Shown here: piece after piece, positions 1 to 11,259 of the stretch
Position numbering within the stretch: the stretch's first letter is position 1
Layout of the letters: every line of letters starts with the position of its first letter
Source of the DNA: Drosophila miranda
Taxonomy: Eukaryota > Arthropoda > Insecta > Diptera > Drosophilidae
Assembly: GCF_003369915.1 (NCBI RefSeq)
Contig: NC_046675.1
Span: 16,554,001 to 16,618,000 of the forward strand
DNA length: 64,000 bases
Direction of reading: 5' to 3'
Position numbers and translations under genes: made by a program
The notes under the pieces: model-generated
What the model was told of the DNA's origin: nothing
Seen by the model: only the letters and a program-made list of their open reading frames with translations
Databases searched by the model: none

Positions 1-1502
1 GCAACCTTTTGTTTGGTTTCGCTGCATGCTTTCATAAATGAGAGCAAACAGGCAGACGATGCGACGGTTCCTCCATTAAATCATTTACATGTGTACTAAA
101 CAACAGATAGCGGCCAGCTGGAATCTGCTGAACATATTTGGCATTAGCCAGGGCCCATACATTCGATACACATATGTGGACTTATTGATTATGAGAGTTG
201 TGCGTAGTTCGTTGGATAAACAAGCAGACCAGAGCCGTTTCTTGGGAGCTTGAAACAAATTGTTTGGTACACAAAAGCACGCCTCCGATAAGAAGCCAGT
301 AAACATCGAAGAGAAGAGCCGCCCGCATATATTTGGTTAGCCCCAGCTGTTCCAGGAGAAGAGGCGTTGACGAGGTTGTGTGCGCTTTGTTGAGACCCCC
401 AATTTCCTCACTTAATGAAAGACGTGTGGTCACTCCATAATAGTTAAGTGACAAAATCTATGTATATTTAACAAAGAAATGAATTCATGGGCTGAAAGAA
501 ATGATAATCTCCATGCGTCCAGCTGGTCCCCGCTTAGACTGTATCCTCGAGTTTTTCTCTGCTTTTTGTGATGAAATACAGAACAGAGATAAGCCACTTG
601 GATATGCAGCAAAAGATGCTGGCTGCAAACATGTTTTCCACTTATCTATGGTCACGTACATATGTGTGCGTCTTTTTTTGCCACGGAAACAACTGAGAGA
701 CTTTTTTTATTGGCTCCCCACTGACTTATCAAGCAGTTTGATAAATCCCGTTTGCTTACTACTTTCACTTTCTCTTGATAATAAAGCAACCAACTATTCT
801 CACCCTATGTGCATGACATTAAGTCATCAGGACCATCCTGGCCATCTATAGTGCAATACTAATAAATACATATAATAATTCGTATTTGCAGACAGACAAT
901 GTCCAAATCCTATTTGCTCAATTAAGTTAAAGAATTTGGCGCTAGAAACATATTGATTCGGTGGAATTGGAATTGTTTCCAGGAAGGCAAATCCGAATAC
1001 GAATTCGGATTGTTTGTTTAACGAGAAGCTCCAATGGCACTGATAAGAGGCTGGTACGTACCCACGCGAGCGAAACGCCTCTCACACGTTTTATATTTTG
1101 GCCAGCTGTGTCTGGTTGGGTGGGGGTGGCGGGACGGGTGGTGTTTGTTTGCTTTCCCCATAAACAAATTGTTTTATGCTTATATGAGAGGGTGTTTGGT
1201 TTGTAGAAAACACTGCCAGAATTATGTGGAGACAGACTAAAGCAGAACGTTTAGGTGGGCTTGATTCTGGTGAAATCTCCGAAAATCCAGATCCATCAAA
1301 AGAATGCTCAATTTTCATTTTTAAATTTTTCAATTTTTGATTCGTTTGCATGGTAAAAAAACTACGTAGATATATTTAATAAATTACAATAAATTAACTT
1401 ATGTAATTATAGCTAAACAATAATGACGACAACGACGGACACTGACGATGAGAATTTTACTAGGCGCACACATTTCTGGCTCTGGCACGAATCCACTTCG
1501 GT
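1..1502. other. Intergenic, 3' flank of the Osiris gene
   Basis: I see no supported gene in this stretch. Open frames on both strands are short, contain no recognisable domain and lack convincing splice context. The last part, about 1355-1445, is AT-rich and lies just downstream of the Osiris stop codon on the minus strand, so it should hold that gene's 3' UTR. I found no canonical AATAAA on the minus strand close to the stop. Confidence 0.6.
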
Positions 1503-2864
1503 CTACTGTATCCTCTTGCTTATTGTGTCCAGATAGTTGTAGCCATTGTAGGCCTTATTCGTGGCCCAGTCCTTGCTATAGTTATTGCCATCGTGCCCGG
1601 CACCAGCCCCAGAGCTGTAGGGGGAGTAGGAGTTGGAGAAGCTGCTGCCGCCCACAAACTGCGAGTAGTCAGAGGGCTCCGAGTCGTAGACATGCGAGTG
1701 CGTCTGCACCAGGTGCGGATGGATCTTGCACATGGTCTTGTACTTCAGGTAGTGAATCAGCCAGCCCACGCCGCCAACCAAGAGCACGTTCATGCCGATT
1801 ACAGTCAATAGCATGGACACCAGAGTCATTTTCAGGTGTGCGATTTTCATCAGAATGACCAGCGGCAGGATAATGAGCCACTTCCTCTTCTTCTTCTTCA
1901 GACGCGCCTCTGGGGGGTGCAAAACAGAACTTGATACCCGGAGTTGGAGAGAGATTAATGTTCACCTACCCGACTCGTCCATGACGCGGGCGCCTGTCTC
2001 GCTGGATAACGCCAACTGGAGGCCGTGGTTGCGACCGAAGGTCTCCACCGCCCGCTTGAGGAACTTGAAGATGAGCGTCAGTTCGCTGTCACCTGGTAGA
2101 TGGTCGGATGGAGAAGTGCGTAATTAGCCGAGTGAAAAATGCTTATCAATTGTTTATTGTTTGCCCCACACTTTGCAGGGCGCTAGAACCGGACCAAGAG
2201 GCGCAGAAATAAATTCCAGAAATTAATTAACACTCGCAATAAACATCCGCAACGGATAATCGACCAGCAGCTGCCTTAGAAACTGCTTCTGGCACTGGAA
2301 GTGGATGCTGTCTGAGCAAAAGTGATAAATTAAACTGCATCGCACACCACACACACATATACTCGGTATTTCGGTCATTTGAATGTCGCGGTCTTAAACG
2401 TTAATTTCCTTTGCCAACTGACCGGGGAAAACAACTTTCGTTTCGGGCAATAGGCCATGGACCACGGACACGGACCCACCTTCCAAGCTCTTGGCGTCGT
2501 TGAACACCACAATATCGTCGGCCGGCTCCCCCAACTGGACCAGCCGCAGGAGGCGGTGCTTATCCGCGGCCAAATCACGTCCATATTCGTTGGGGAAAAA
2601 GCCCATGCCATTGGTGGCCAGTTTCCAGATTAGCTTCGAGGCCTTGTACTTGATGCAGGACATCAGATTGCGAGTGTCGAAGCACTGACGCTGGTTGCGC
2701 GCTATGTAGGCATCGCTATGCGACAGCAGCGATGAGCCCGCTCGGCCATTGGATCGATGGATGGCGGGCGTTGACTGTGGTTCATCTGTGGCCTGCTCCT
2801 CTGCGCCGCCGTAGTGGAGCAGTAGCAGCAGCATCAATGCCACCACGATGCGACAGAGTAGCAT
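1503..2864 (-). CDS. Osiris-family protein (DUF1676), 3 exons, 323 aa
   Basis: Exons (minus strand) are 2864-2423, 2092-1970 and 1909-1503. Both introns are phase 1 (donors GTCAGT and GTAGGT, CAG/CCAG acceptors) and the joined frame is open throughout. The start at 2864 gives a strong signal peptide, MLLCRIVVALMLLLLLHYGG. The Osiris paired-cysteine motif follows at residues 61-70 (CFDTRNLMSC), then the DUF1676 body. A basic KKKKRK run lies just before a long hydrophobic segment at about 199-240. The Tyr/Gly/Ser-rich C-terminus is typical of the family. Osiris proteins are insect-specific and are known from family work to act in the endomembrane system of cuticle-secreting cells. In D. melanogaster most members sit in one cluster at 83D-E near the Obp83 genes, which fits this window. 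I cannot decide which paralogue it is. Family call sure, exon ends fairly sure. Confidence 0.9.
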
Positions 2865-2964
2865 TTTGATGTCGATTTGGAATGCGAGGCGAGTCTGCAA
2901 TAGTTGGGGCACCGCACGGCTGACTGGACGAGACACAAATAGCAGCCAGAAGGCGCTGGCAACT

Positions 2965-2974
2965 CCTTTTATCA
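2965..2974 (-). promoter_or_regulatory. Possible TATA box of the Osiris gene
   Basis: On the minus strand this reads TGATAAAAGG, about 100 bp upstream of the Osiris start codon. A GTCAGCC initiator-like string lies about 45 bp downstream, farther than the usual 30 bp, so the pairing is weak. Confidence 0.35.
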
Positions 2975-5113
2975 CAGCGAGGCAACCGCAAGCCGAGGCT
3001 CTCAACGAAGATAGCTGCTTGGCAAGTTGCACCTCGTCGGCTCGTCTAATGCTCATGTGCATGCAGCATGCACCGGAATCGCAATTCCTGCCGCCGAGCT
3101 GTGGATGCAATGCCAATGCCAATGCCACCGGGCTTTCTGGGTCAGACTCGGAGCGCGGGGCGAGTTTTTGTTGTACGATCAGCGATCGAACAGCAAATTG
3201 GATCGATCGCATTGTCGTCTGGATTATGAAGCCAGCAGCTAGCTAGCTAGGCAGCAGCCAAACAACCACCAATTGACCGACCGCCTTCCAGCTGCGATGC
3301 GTGTGACTGAAAGCAAGAGCCGCAAACGAAAGTGAATCGCAAAGTAGAGGCCGCACCGAGATACGTACGAGTATCTGATGGATACGCTGTTACTCGTACA
3401 ATTAAAATCCCCTGGCGCCACTCTGAGACTCTGAGCAGCGACCTAATCCAAATCAGAGCCATCTGAGCTGGAGGCGCATCTAGTAAATGATACCAATCGG
3501 AATAAGTGCGAATGCGCATTTATGTGAGTTTAAACTGCGCCTTGTGTGGGGCATTCTCCGGTTGCATCGTGCAATTTACATATTTGAATGGAACACTGCA
3601 CTTTGAATTGTTGCCGTTCATTAAATTGTATTCGTATTTGTATGTTACTGTGAGACTGCGAGTTGTCTGACCGACTGTCTTAATTACAAAGCCACAGACA
3701 TTGGATGCGAAAGTTGTTGTTGGTATTAGATACAGATGCTACTGCTGGTGATGCTGTTTCTACTGCAGTTGCTCTTGTTGACGGGTTGCTGCATTATTTA
3801 CTAGTGAAAGTAACAATTGGCGGACTCTTTTTTTGCCCCCGGACCATCGACAATGCTTGGCATTCTTGGGCAGCTTTGACTGACATCCAATTGATTAGCT
3901 TTGCCACCTGTCACTTGTTGTCTGCACTCGCACTTAATGAGCATTAGGTAATCCAATCGAGCCAATTCCAGAACCAGCTCCGTTTATTGTAGCTGAGCTG
4001 TCTGTAGAAAGTTTTGGTTTTCCTTGATCGGAAATTGCTCTAAACATTGTCTTTAAGCAAGCCGCGAAATATTTGAAGACAACATGGCTAACTATGATGG
4101 TCCGCCCCGCAAACATCAGTCGTTTGATGGCCACATATTAAATCACGAAGCACACGCAAACGTGCGGGTATTCAGAGGATTTCGGATCAACCCCAGAGTC
4201 CGCCCAAAACTACTTTTGAAAGAAATTAGCTACAAGAGACTGCGAGACTGAAACCGAAAACGAATATCCCAGCTGAACCGCCAACGACTTGCTTAGGCAA
4301 TTAAACAAATTGAACTAGAGAGGATGGAGCAGGAGCTCCGCTCTGATCTGCTGGGCTGCTGTAGCAGACGGCCGGATGGTATAAAGACTGTCATGTCGCC
4401 AATGGCCAATAGCTAACGACAGTTGGCTACCAGACAGACCTGGGTCATAAAAACTCTCTTACGGCCTTGCCTTCACTGCTTGGTAGCGAAATTTCCGTCC
4501 AGGTGCAGGCGTCTAAGTGATTTTTTTTTTAATGCAGAAAATGCACTTATGAGTTCAGGACAACTTTAGAAAAAACGTGTGATATATAACTTGTACATTT
4601 CACTTTCGATGTTAAAGCACTTTAATGGGATACATCTGATGGGATATGCAGATATAACGAGCACTGCCACTGTCTCTGGCGACACTGACCATCCTGTCAG
4701 CTATAATTTCCCAGGATACGCATCCAATTAAGGTTATCAATGGGCAGTCTCCATCTCCGCCTCACCCAATTGTCGCGTTCACAATGGGATTCGATTAACT
4801 TCAATGGAGTGATAAGATCCCAAACCAATAAACGCCTGTTTCCACAAAACAACGACACGCCTTAATACTCGATGATGATACTCGAATATCCTATTCCGCT
4901 TAATTTTAAAGCGGAAAATTAGGCCCTCAATAAAATCTGTAAAATAAACAAAGCTGTTAAAAAACACAAGCATATAAAAACTTAGAGGCTTTAGGTAGAT
5001 CTGAAATAATAATTATGTATATAGACTGAGTATTTCTGATTATTCGTCTGTAATTAAAGCACCACATACATGTACATACACATCGTGCATTATCACACGC
5101 TATGCTATGTCGA
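2975..5113. other. Intergenic, 5' flank of the Osiris gene
   Basis: No gene found. The first 500 bp beyond the promoter is GC-richer and includes a run of AGCT tetramers (3237-3250), which is self-complementary. From about 4,500 the sequence becomes AT-rich. This is the likely location of Osiris regulatory elements, but no specific element can be supported. Confidence 0.5.
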
Positions 5114-5115
5114 TA

Positions 5116-5404
5116 CAGTAAACGCTCGGAAATAAGAGTAAATAAGTTAGAGCCGACAGTTTTTTTGCACTGAACTCTCCAAAATTAGAACCAGTAGCTC
5201 TAATTTCAGAGCAGCCCCTAATTTGAAGCAGCCCAAAAAACAAGCCAATATCGTTATAGCCGGACTCTACTGTACAATAAAAATAATTTAAAAAAAATTA
5301 AATATTCTCTATTGTTTGAATAAAAATGCGTCCAGAAATTAGAATCTTTCGAAAATTAAAACCACGTCATTTACAAAGTAGTTCTAATTTCCGACCATCT
5401 ACTA
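5116..5404. mobile_element. pogo/Tc1-mariner-like inverted-repeat element (MITE)
   Basis: The left end begins CAGTAAACGCTCGGAAAT at 5116 and follows a TA dinucleotide (5114-5115). The right end at 5404, read on the minus strand, is TAGTAGATGGTCGGAAAT and is followed by TA (5405-5406). The two ends match at 17 of the first 23 positions, including an uninterrupted TCGGAAAT core. A second inward-facing end of the same type (minus strand CAGTAGAGTCCGGCTATAAC) lies at 5272 and is also flanked by TA, so there may be a 157-bp element nested in or composite with the larger one. TA target duplication and CAGTA termini are features of the pogo/Tigger branch. There is no transposase inside, so it is non-autonomous. 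Confidence 0.6.
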
Positions 5405-5406
5405 TA

Positions 5407-6132
5407 TTTTAATACCAGCGCCTAAATTTCGTGACCTTGGGAGCGTTTACGTGACGTTGCAATGCTATTGTTACGTGAATCGGTACGCGTTAATATATAC
5501 TAGCGACAGCTGTTGTTCATTTTGCACGTAGCACATCCAAAACACCAACATAATATGTTACATTCACGCATCTACATCTACATACATACTTACTACATCA
5601 TACTAGGGCGCCACCTAACAATCCTTTGATACGCTAAAACAAAAAGTCTTCACCAATAGGTAGCAATAGCGAGAGTTTTTGTCGCCGTCTATGTCTTATA
5701 GGAAATATAAAAACTGTTTGACATGAAACGACCACGAATGGTGGATACTTATCAACTTATATCTTATTTGACTGGAGAGATGAGTCATCACTATTAGCTG
5801 ACAGTCTTCAGGCAACGAGGTACATATTGTCTTGAATTTGTGTCTTTTATTTTAGCTGCTATGCTACTTCCGGTTTCCCACCACTGAGTTTCCATTTTCT
5901 TATGGTTCACGTTTTAGATAGGATCTGGTTCTCGTCTCGTATTCTATGGTCTGACCACTAGTCTTACGTCTCAGATCAGTCAATATATATTTTTTAGACT
6001 CCGATACAGTGCTACCAGAATCTCTGAATCAAAAATTGTTCGATTTGCGAAGAAAAATTGCTACAAATTTTGTGAAAATTGCCAAAAAGATTGCTAAGCC
6101 ATTAAAATTTTAATTTTCAACAAATATACATA
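5407..6132. other. Non-coding, AT-rich, between two TE relics
   Basis: No gene. The stretch lies between the inverted-repeat element and the hAT relic. It is AT-rich and has no open frame of note. Part of it may belong to the hAT insertion, but I see no terminal repeats. Confidence 0.45.
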
Positions 6133-6480
6133 TTATAATCCCACGCTAATGTCAGTAGACTCGCCCAACAAAAGACTAAAAGCTGAGTTTTCGATGTCGG
6201 TTCGAAAGTCATCCATGAAATGCATTGCACGTACATTTTTAATAATGTAGGTGCACTTCGTTCTGCCTAATTTAATACTTTCAGCAGCTTTGCAAGCTGA
6301 AAACTGCTCGCACACAACTTTGACATATGATCACTTGTCGCAATCGCCGTGTGTTTGGCAATGTGTAGGCATAGTGCTGCTTCCTGTTCCTCCGTTTTGG
6401 TCGACTTTCGAACGAAAGGCAACTTTTTTTTTTTGGGTACATGCCCATCACAGCCACATGTTTTTTTGAGCCACCGTGGT
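6133..6480 (-). pseudogene. hAT-type transposase relic, frameshifted
   Basis: On the minus strand two frames carry adjoining pieces of a hAT-superfamily transposase of the ZBED/SCAND3-like kind. The upstream piece includes EEQEAALCLHIAKHTAIATS. The downstream piece, in another frame, includes GRTKCTYIIKNVRAMHF and ends with FSLLLGESTDIS, close to the family's (F)SLLxDESTDxS signature; here the usual D before EST is G. The frame changes near 6325, and a run of eleven A (minus strand, about 6425-6435) lies just upstream. The relic stops at about 6133, so the catalytic C-terminal half and dimerisation region are missing. It is a dead fragment rather than a gene. Confidence 0.6.
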
Positions 6481-6975
6481 GGCGGATGTCAAAAAGCTTT
6501 GCGCCTATTTGTAATCCAGATCTTGCCAGATCTAGCAACTAAATTGTTAAACTGGCATCACTGCTCCGATATTCAATGCTGAAGGTCCTTGCAGCCGTGC
6601 GGTTAGTCATAGTCCCGTGGTCATCAGTCTGCCGATGGCGGTGAACCAGTCGTTTTACAGGTGTCTTATGTACTTATATACTTATGTTATTTGGCTGAAA
6701 ATATACCGTAGCTTTATTGGTCAAATTTTACCGCGTACTGTGTATTCTTTTTCTGATCGAAACAATCCCCTTATCGATTGAGATAATTTAACTACAAATA
6801 TAATGTGTAATAATTCTGGCAACTGTTTAATGGCTTCAAATCGTGACGAAAATTTTTCCATGAACGGAGGACAACATATCAACCGAATATTATTAATTGG
6901 TATTTAAAGATATTATTTAACAGACTTAAACAACAATTTAACTTAGCGCGAAAATTTTAACACTGAATGGAAGTC
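6481..6975. other. Intergenic, 3' flank of the Kazal gene
   Basis: Nothing recognisable. The part from about 6,700 to 6,975 is AT-rich and should hold the 3' UTR of the minus-strand Kazal/mucin gene that ends at 6976. Confidence 0.5.
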
Positions 6976-9481
6976 TTAAATTAACACATTTTGATTTGTT
7001 CTAGCGCGTAACAAACGCATGATCAACGAGTTCTTATCAAGACCGTAGATGGAGGTTTGTCCACTTGATTCGGATAGCGGCTCCTCCACCGTGTAATCAC
7101 TGCTCTGGGTTGTCGTTGAGGCTTCCGTTGATGCCTCGTCGTTCGACTCACTTCCAGATTCTGTGCTGGAGAGATCTTCAGCTATTGTGGCTGATGATGT
7201 GGCAGCAGTAGTGGCAGAAGTCTCTTCTATGCCTGCGGTAGTCTCTTCGCTTGTCGTTTCTTCCCCTGCCTCTGGAGATGTGAACTCTGTTGTAGACACT
7301 TCTGTTGTGGCAGGAGGATTCGTGGCGTCAGAGGTGGTAGTCGGTGCAGTCGTGGTCTCGATGGGTTCTGGTGTCGCTGTGGTTGTGCTTGTGGCGGCAG
7401 CGGTGGTCAGCATAAGTAGTATTTGTGGATCTACATCTTCGTAGAGGTTTGCAGCGTTCCCAATATCCAAATTCAATAGTTCCGCCGAGGCAATGCTCAG
7501 AGTAGGCGGCATCGGCGATGCTGTGCTTCTGCTGGTGGTCGTCGCCTCAAGTGGCTCTGGTAGGGGCGAGGATTCCCCCGGCCTAATCCAGGAATATTGC
7601 GGATACTTTTCGCTGTGCGCCTTTTTGAAGGTCGATGGTTTTTTGCTGAAGTAACCCTTGACGTTGTCGAGGGTCTTTCGAACCAGCCAATTGTCATTTG
7701 AAGACCAAAGACTGGAAGCGGACTCTTCTTCGCTTGGCTGCGCATAACTGGAACGAGGGACGGGGTCAAAGCCGGCACTGGCCGACTCTATTTTGCGAAT
7801 CTTGCGATTGTTGTATTCCTCTGATGCTGGCGTTGGTTTAAATGATTTCCTGAACTGCTGGCGCGGCTTGTATGGGTTTATTGGTGCCTTTGTTATTGGG
7901 AGGCTGACCAGAGGCTTCCCGGTGGTGGTGGTGGTGGTAGTAGAGGGGCGGGAGGCATTTCGCCTGTTGGTGGCATACAGCATACGGGGAATCAGAGAAG
8001 ATTTGTGACCGCGTTCCGTGGTAGCTGCCTTGGGCTTGATCGTTCCCCTGGACTTTACGCACTCTCCTTTGTGGATGATCTTCCAAACTACAAGAAAAGT
8101 ATGCTTATTCTCGGTCCAAGGCTGCTCCGATAGAGGGTACCTACCAATTCTGGGATCCTTGCAACGCACTCTCTCCAGAAAGCACTCATTGATTACTGTG
8201 TGGTCTACGCCGTTCCGACTGGCACACACAGGCTGATAGACCGAGGGGCAGGGCTTGTTACAGCGTCGGCAGGAGCCGTCGTGTAAAATGGACCATGCTG
8301 CGGAGGATCGTGAAATCATTAAAGTCCTGCCAAAAATCCTCATGCAAATGCCTTACCGTCACCGACGCTCTGGCTGTAGTCTATGAGAGCACACACATTC
8401 GAAAATGTGCGTCTCTCGCCGTTGAAGCTGCCACACACAGGCTCGTTGCTAAACACGCACGGCCTTATGGAGCTTTTGGGAGCATTACCTTCGGTGGTGG
8501 CACTTCCATAGACTCGCCGGACCTTTGGCGCGGACACCACATAGGGCTTGCGAGCTGGGAGGGAGTAGCTCTTCTCCATGGTGCCTGTGTTGCTGATGAA
8601 CTGGGTGTGGAATGTGGAGGGGGCATAGATTTGCACTGCGTCCTCGGGTATCTGGAAGTCTTCCACCTGATTGGAGCTCTTGCCGTGACTGTGACTGCGC
8701 TTGGTCCGATCCGCTTCCAGTTTTGGCTTGGCCCTTGGCTTATATTTGCGACTGTGCTTCATTTTGGTGCTGTCCTCGCCACAAAGTCCCTCGGAGACTA
8801 TGCGCCAATCTGTGGGACATAAGGGCATAAGTGACTCAAACCGGCAACTGGCACACACACACCGGGCCACCTACTTCTCTGTGTCTTAATGTTCTCGGCG
8901 TTTACCAAGCACTCATTCGAAAATGTAGACTTTACACCCGCATATACTGCGCACACTGGACGATAGATCCTGGTGCAAGGCACTGGCTGTGGACGCTGGT
9001 ATTTCCCCACGTATGGTGATGAATGCTGTGCCAGAGCCTCGCTGTTGGCCTTGGGACACACGCCCCACCTGTACACCGCCCAGTCGGACTGTAACAAGCA
9101 CGAGCTGCGTGCCATTTCACATCGGTTCCTGAAAGTCCTGCGCTCCCCAGTGCTCGCACTGACGCCGCAGAAAGGCTGATATCCTTTGCCGCACTGGAAG
9201 TCACAATTGGGGAAGCAGTGCCGCAGAGTCACATCATCTGGAGAAAATAGACAAAAAATAGAGGCAGTGCTAGAGCTAGCTGTAGTTTACTCACATAAGG
9301 GTGCACCAATTAGGTTGCCTCGCTGGGCCTTGCGCAGATCGCACTCGTTATTGAAAAGGAAGTACATGCCGCTGTCGCGACTCCGTGCGCACACGGGAAC
9401 ATCATCGTCGAAGCATGATCCACGAGCGGAAGCCACCAAAACATATAATCCCAAGCAGAACAGCACTTGTCTCCCAGCCAT
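6976..9481 (-). CDS. Secreted multi-Kazal protein with mucin-like tail, 755 aa
   Basis: Five exons (minus): 9481-9295, 9237-8875, 8809-8357, 8297-8145 and 8087-6976. All four introns are phase 1 and 57-65 bp. The signal peptide is about residues 1-20 (MAGRQVLFCLGLYVLVASARG). Kazal-like modules with the PVC...C...C spacing lie at about 22-70, 74-123, 150-193, 301-344 and 347-395. They are followed by a linker, a poly-Thr run (435-441) and a Thr/Ser/Glu-rich mucin-like region (about 612-729). Kazal modules typically inhibit serine proteases by inserting a reactive loop. The module boundaries here are irregular, so some may be structural, and targets cannot be read from sequence. It is probably extracellular or matrix-attached. 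Synteny with Vha14-2 (CG1076) suggests the D. melanogaster counterpart may be CG1077, but I have not verified that. It is transcribed away from CG31559. Confidence 0.88.
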
Positions 9482-9538
9482 GTTCCTCTAGTTCTGAAAC
9501 GTCAAGACTCAATACAATCCGACTCAATGCATCTCGGC

Positions 9539-9546
9539 CTTATATA
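9539..9546 (-). promoter_or_regulatory. TATA box of the Kazal/mucin gene
   Basis: The minus strand reads TATATAAG, 58 bp upstream of the start codon at 9481. This places transcription start near 9,510-9,515 and leaves a 5' leader of about 30 nt. Confidence 0.6.
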
Positions 9547-11259
9547 TGTCACCGATGTCACGCGCTGCAATCTGCCACAATCCACACTCATCGGGGCATG
9601 GAGCATGGTGCCAGACCAGATGATATTATCGGTCGCCAAATTCTGCAGACATCAAATTTCGCGATAAACACGCTCGGCAGACCAGACCATGCCGAGCTCA
9701 TGGCATCGGAATTCTGTGAAATTTGTCAGTTGCCCGATAGATTCTTCGATTGTTCTCTCTCTATTGATAACGACCCGGCCCCCCGTTTTGTCAATTAGAT
9801 GCAACTCTTTATTGTGGCTTCGATTGCAACGCTGTGACTACCGCTCCGCTCCGCACCACTCCGGGTGCTGTGTGGTGATACGTGATATTTGGTTGATTTC
9901 GGAAAAGCCACCAGATAACCCCCAGTCAGCCAAACTTGGCATTTGCATTGATTGTGCGGTTGCTGATGATGCTGCTGTACAGCTCTGCCAAAAACTTTAT
10001 AGTTAGTATCTTTTCCGCACTTCCCTAAGCTGATAATGCGCCCCAACGCCTGCTACCGACCCCGCACCGCAGCTCCAGTAGTTATTTGGCATCTTTTATT
10101 ATTTGCATACACAATAAGTTTTTTCTTAGCCACAGTTTTGTTTTGTGGCTTTTGTTAATTCGTTGTTTTGAATGAAATGAATCAATTTTTTCTATCAGTA
10201 AGAAAATTCTCTAATATTCGTGCCAGTGTCTGCCGCTTATTCCGACAAAAAGGTAAAAAATACCAAACTCGCGACAATAATCTTTGGATTCAGATTAAAT
10301 GTATTCTGATTATATATACTGTGATATAAAAAATAAAGATAATAAATTTACGGATTCGATAACAAAGAAATAAGAGTTTAAGTGCGAAAAATCAATTCAA
10401 TTTTTCACCTTGATCAATCAATCAAATCTTCATTTATGTAGGTCAAGTTCTATCAAAGAGATGAAATAATTATTTAATTGGTGTTGGTTAACATAGAACA
10501 CTGCTAGAATCTCTGCTAATTTGTGTTCGTACGGTTCTCTGGCGCAACCAACTATTCCATACCCCACGGATAATCTGGCCACATGATCAGTTGACTCTTC
10601 CCCAGGCTGCCAATCGGAATAGCGTCACAGTCACGTGCAGGCGTCATGCTGCTCCCCGTAACCGTCCCCGTCTGCCTTTGTAGGCCAATTGGTAATTTTG
10701 CGAAGCGGGCAGAAACTTCTTCGCCACTAATGACAAACAATTTAGAAATAGAAATACAAAGATATAGAAACAGAAACGGGCGCTAAAATTACAAAATCTA
10801 ATAACGCGCGGCTAATGCAATCGGGTGAAAGAAAGAAAGCAAGCCAGCTCGGCAGTTGCTGAATGACTGGAGAGAGCCAGCGCTGAATTCCGGCTGGAGA
10901 AATGGCCTAAACAGAGAGAGAGAGAAACGATGCATGAGAGTCGCTCTGTCTTGGCAGGTGCTGTGAGAGCCACGATCTGAGCGGCAGCTCCGTTGGAGCT
11001 GCAAGAAAAAGTCAGGCCGGCCAGCCAGTCTAACGACAAGAGCTGAAGCATAAAGACATGCGACGTCGGGTGCAACGTCCGTTAGAGTCAGAGCCAGAGT
11101 CAGAGTCATTGAACGCTTGCATTTGGCAGCCAAACAAATAATCAAAGCCTCAAGCTTAGACCAGAAGACTCCAGACTGAAAAGGCAGCCGCGTGTTGCAC
11201 AGTGCCCCCTTATACACAGTGTCTTCCGTCCGCCGCGTGCAACATAAGTATACGTAATC
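9547..11259. other. Divergent intergenic region, Kazal gene / CG31559
   Basis: No supported gene. The region separates two divergently transcribed genes and must contain the promoter and 5' UTR of CG31559. About 10,100-10,540 is AT-rich. A GAGA-type run (agagagagagagaaacg, about 10,912-10,928) lies some 330 bp before the CG31559 start and could bind GAGA factor; this is inference. No TATA box is evident upstream of CG31559. Confidence 0.5.

Noticed and set aside
4540..4600. Poly-T and AT-rich stretch considered as a replication or MAR signal
   Set aside because: Only base composition supports it.
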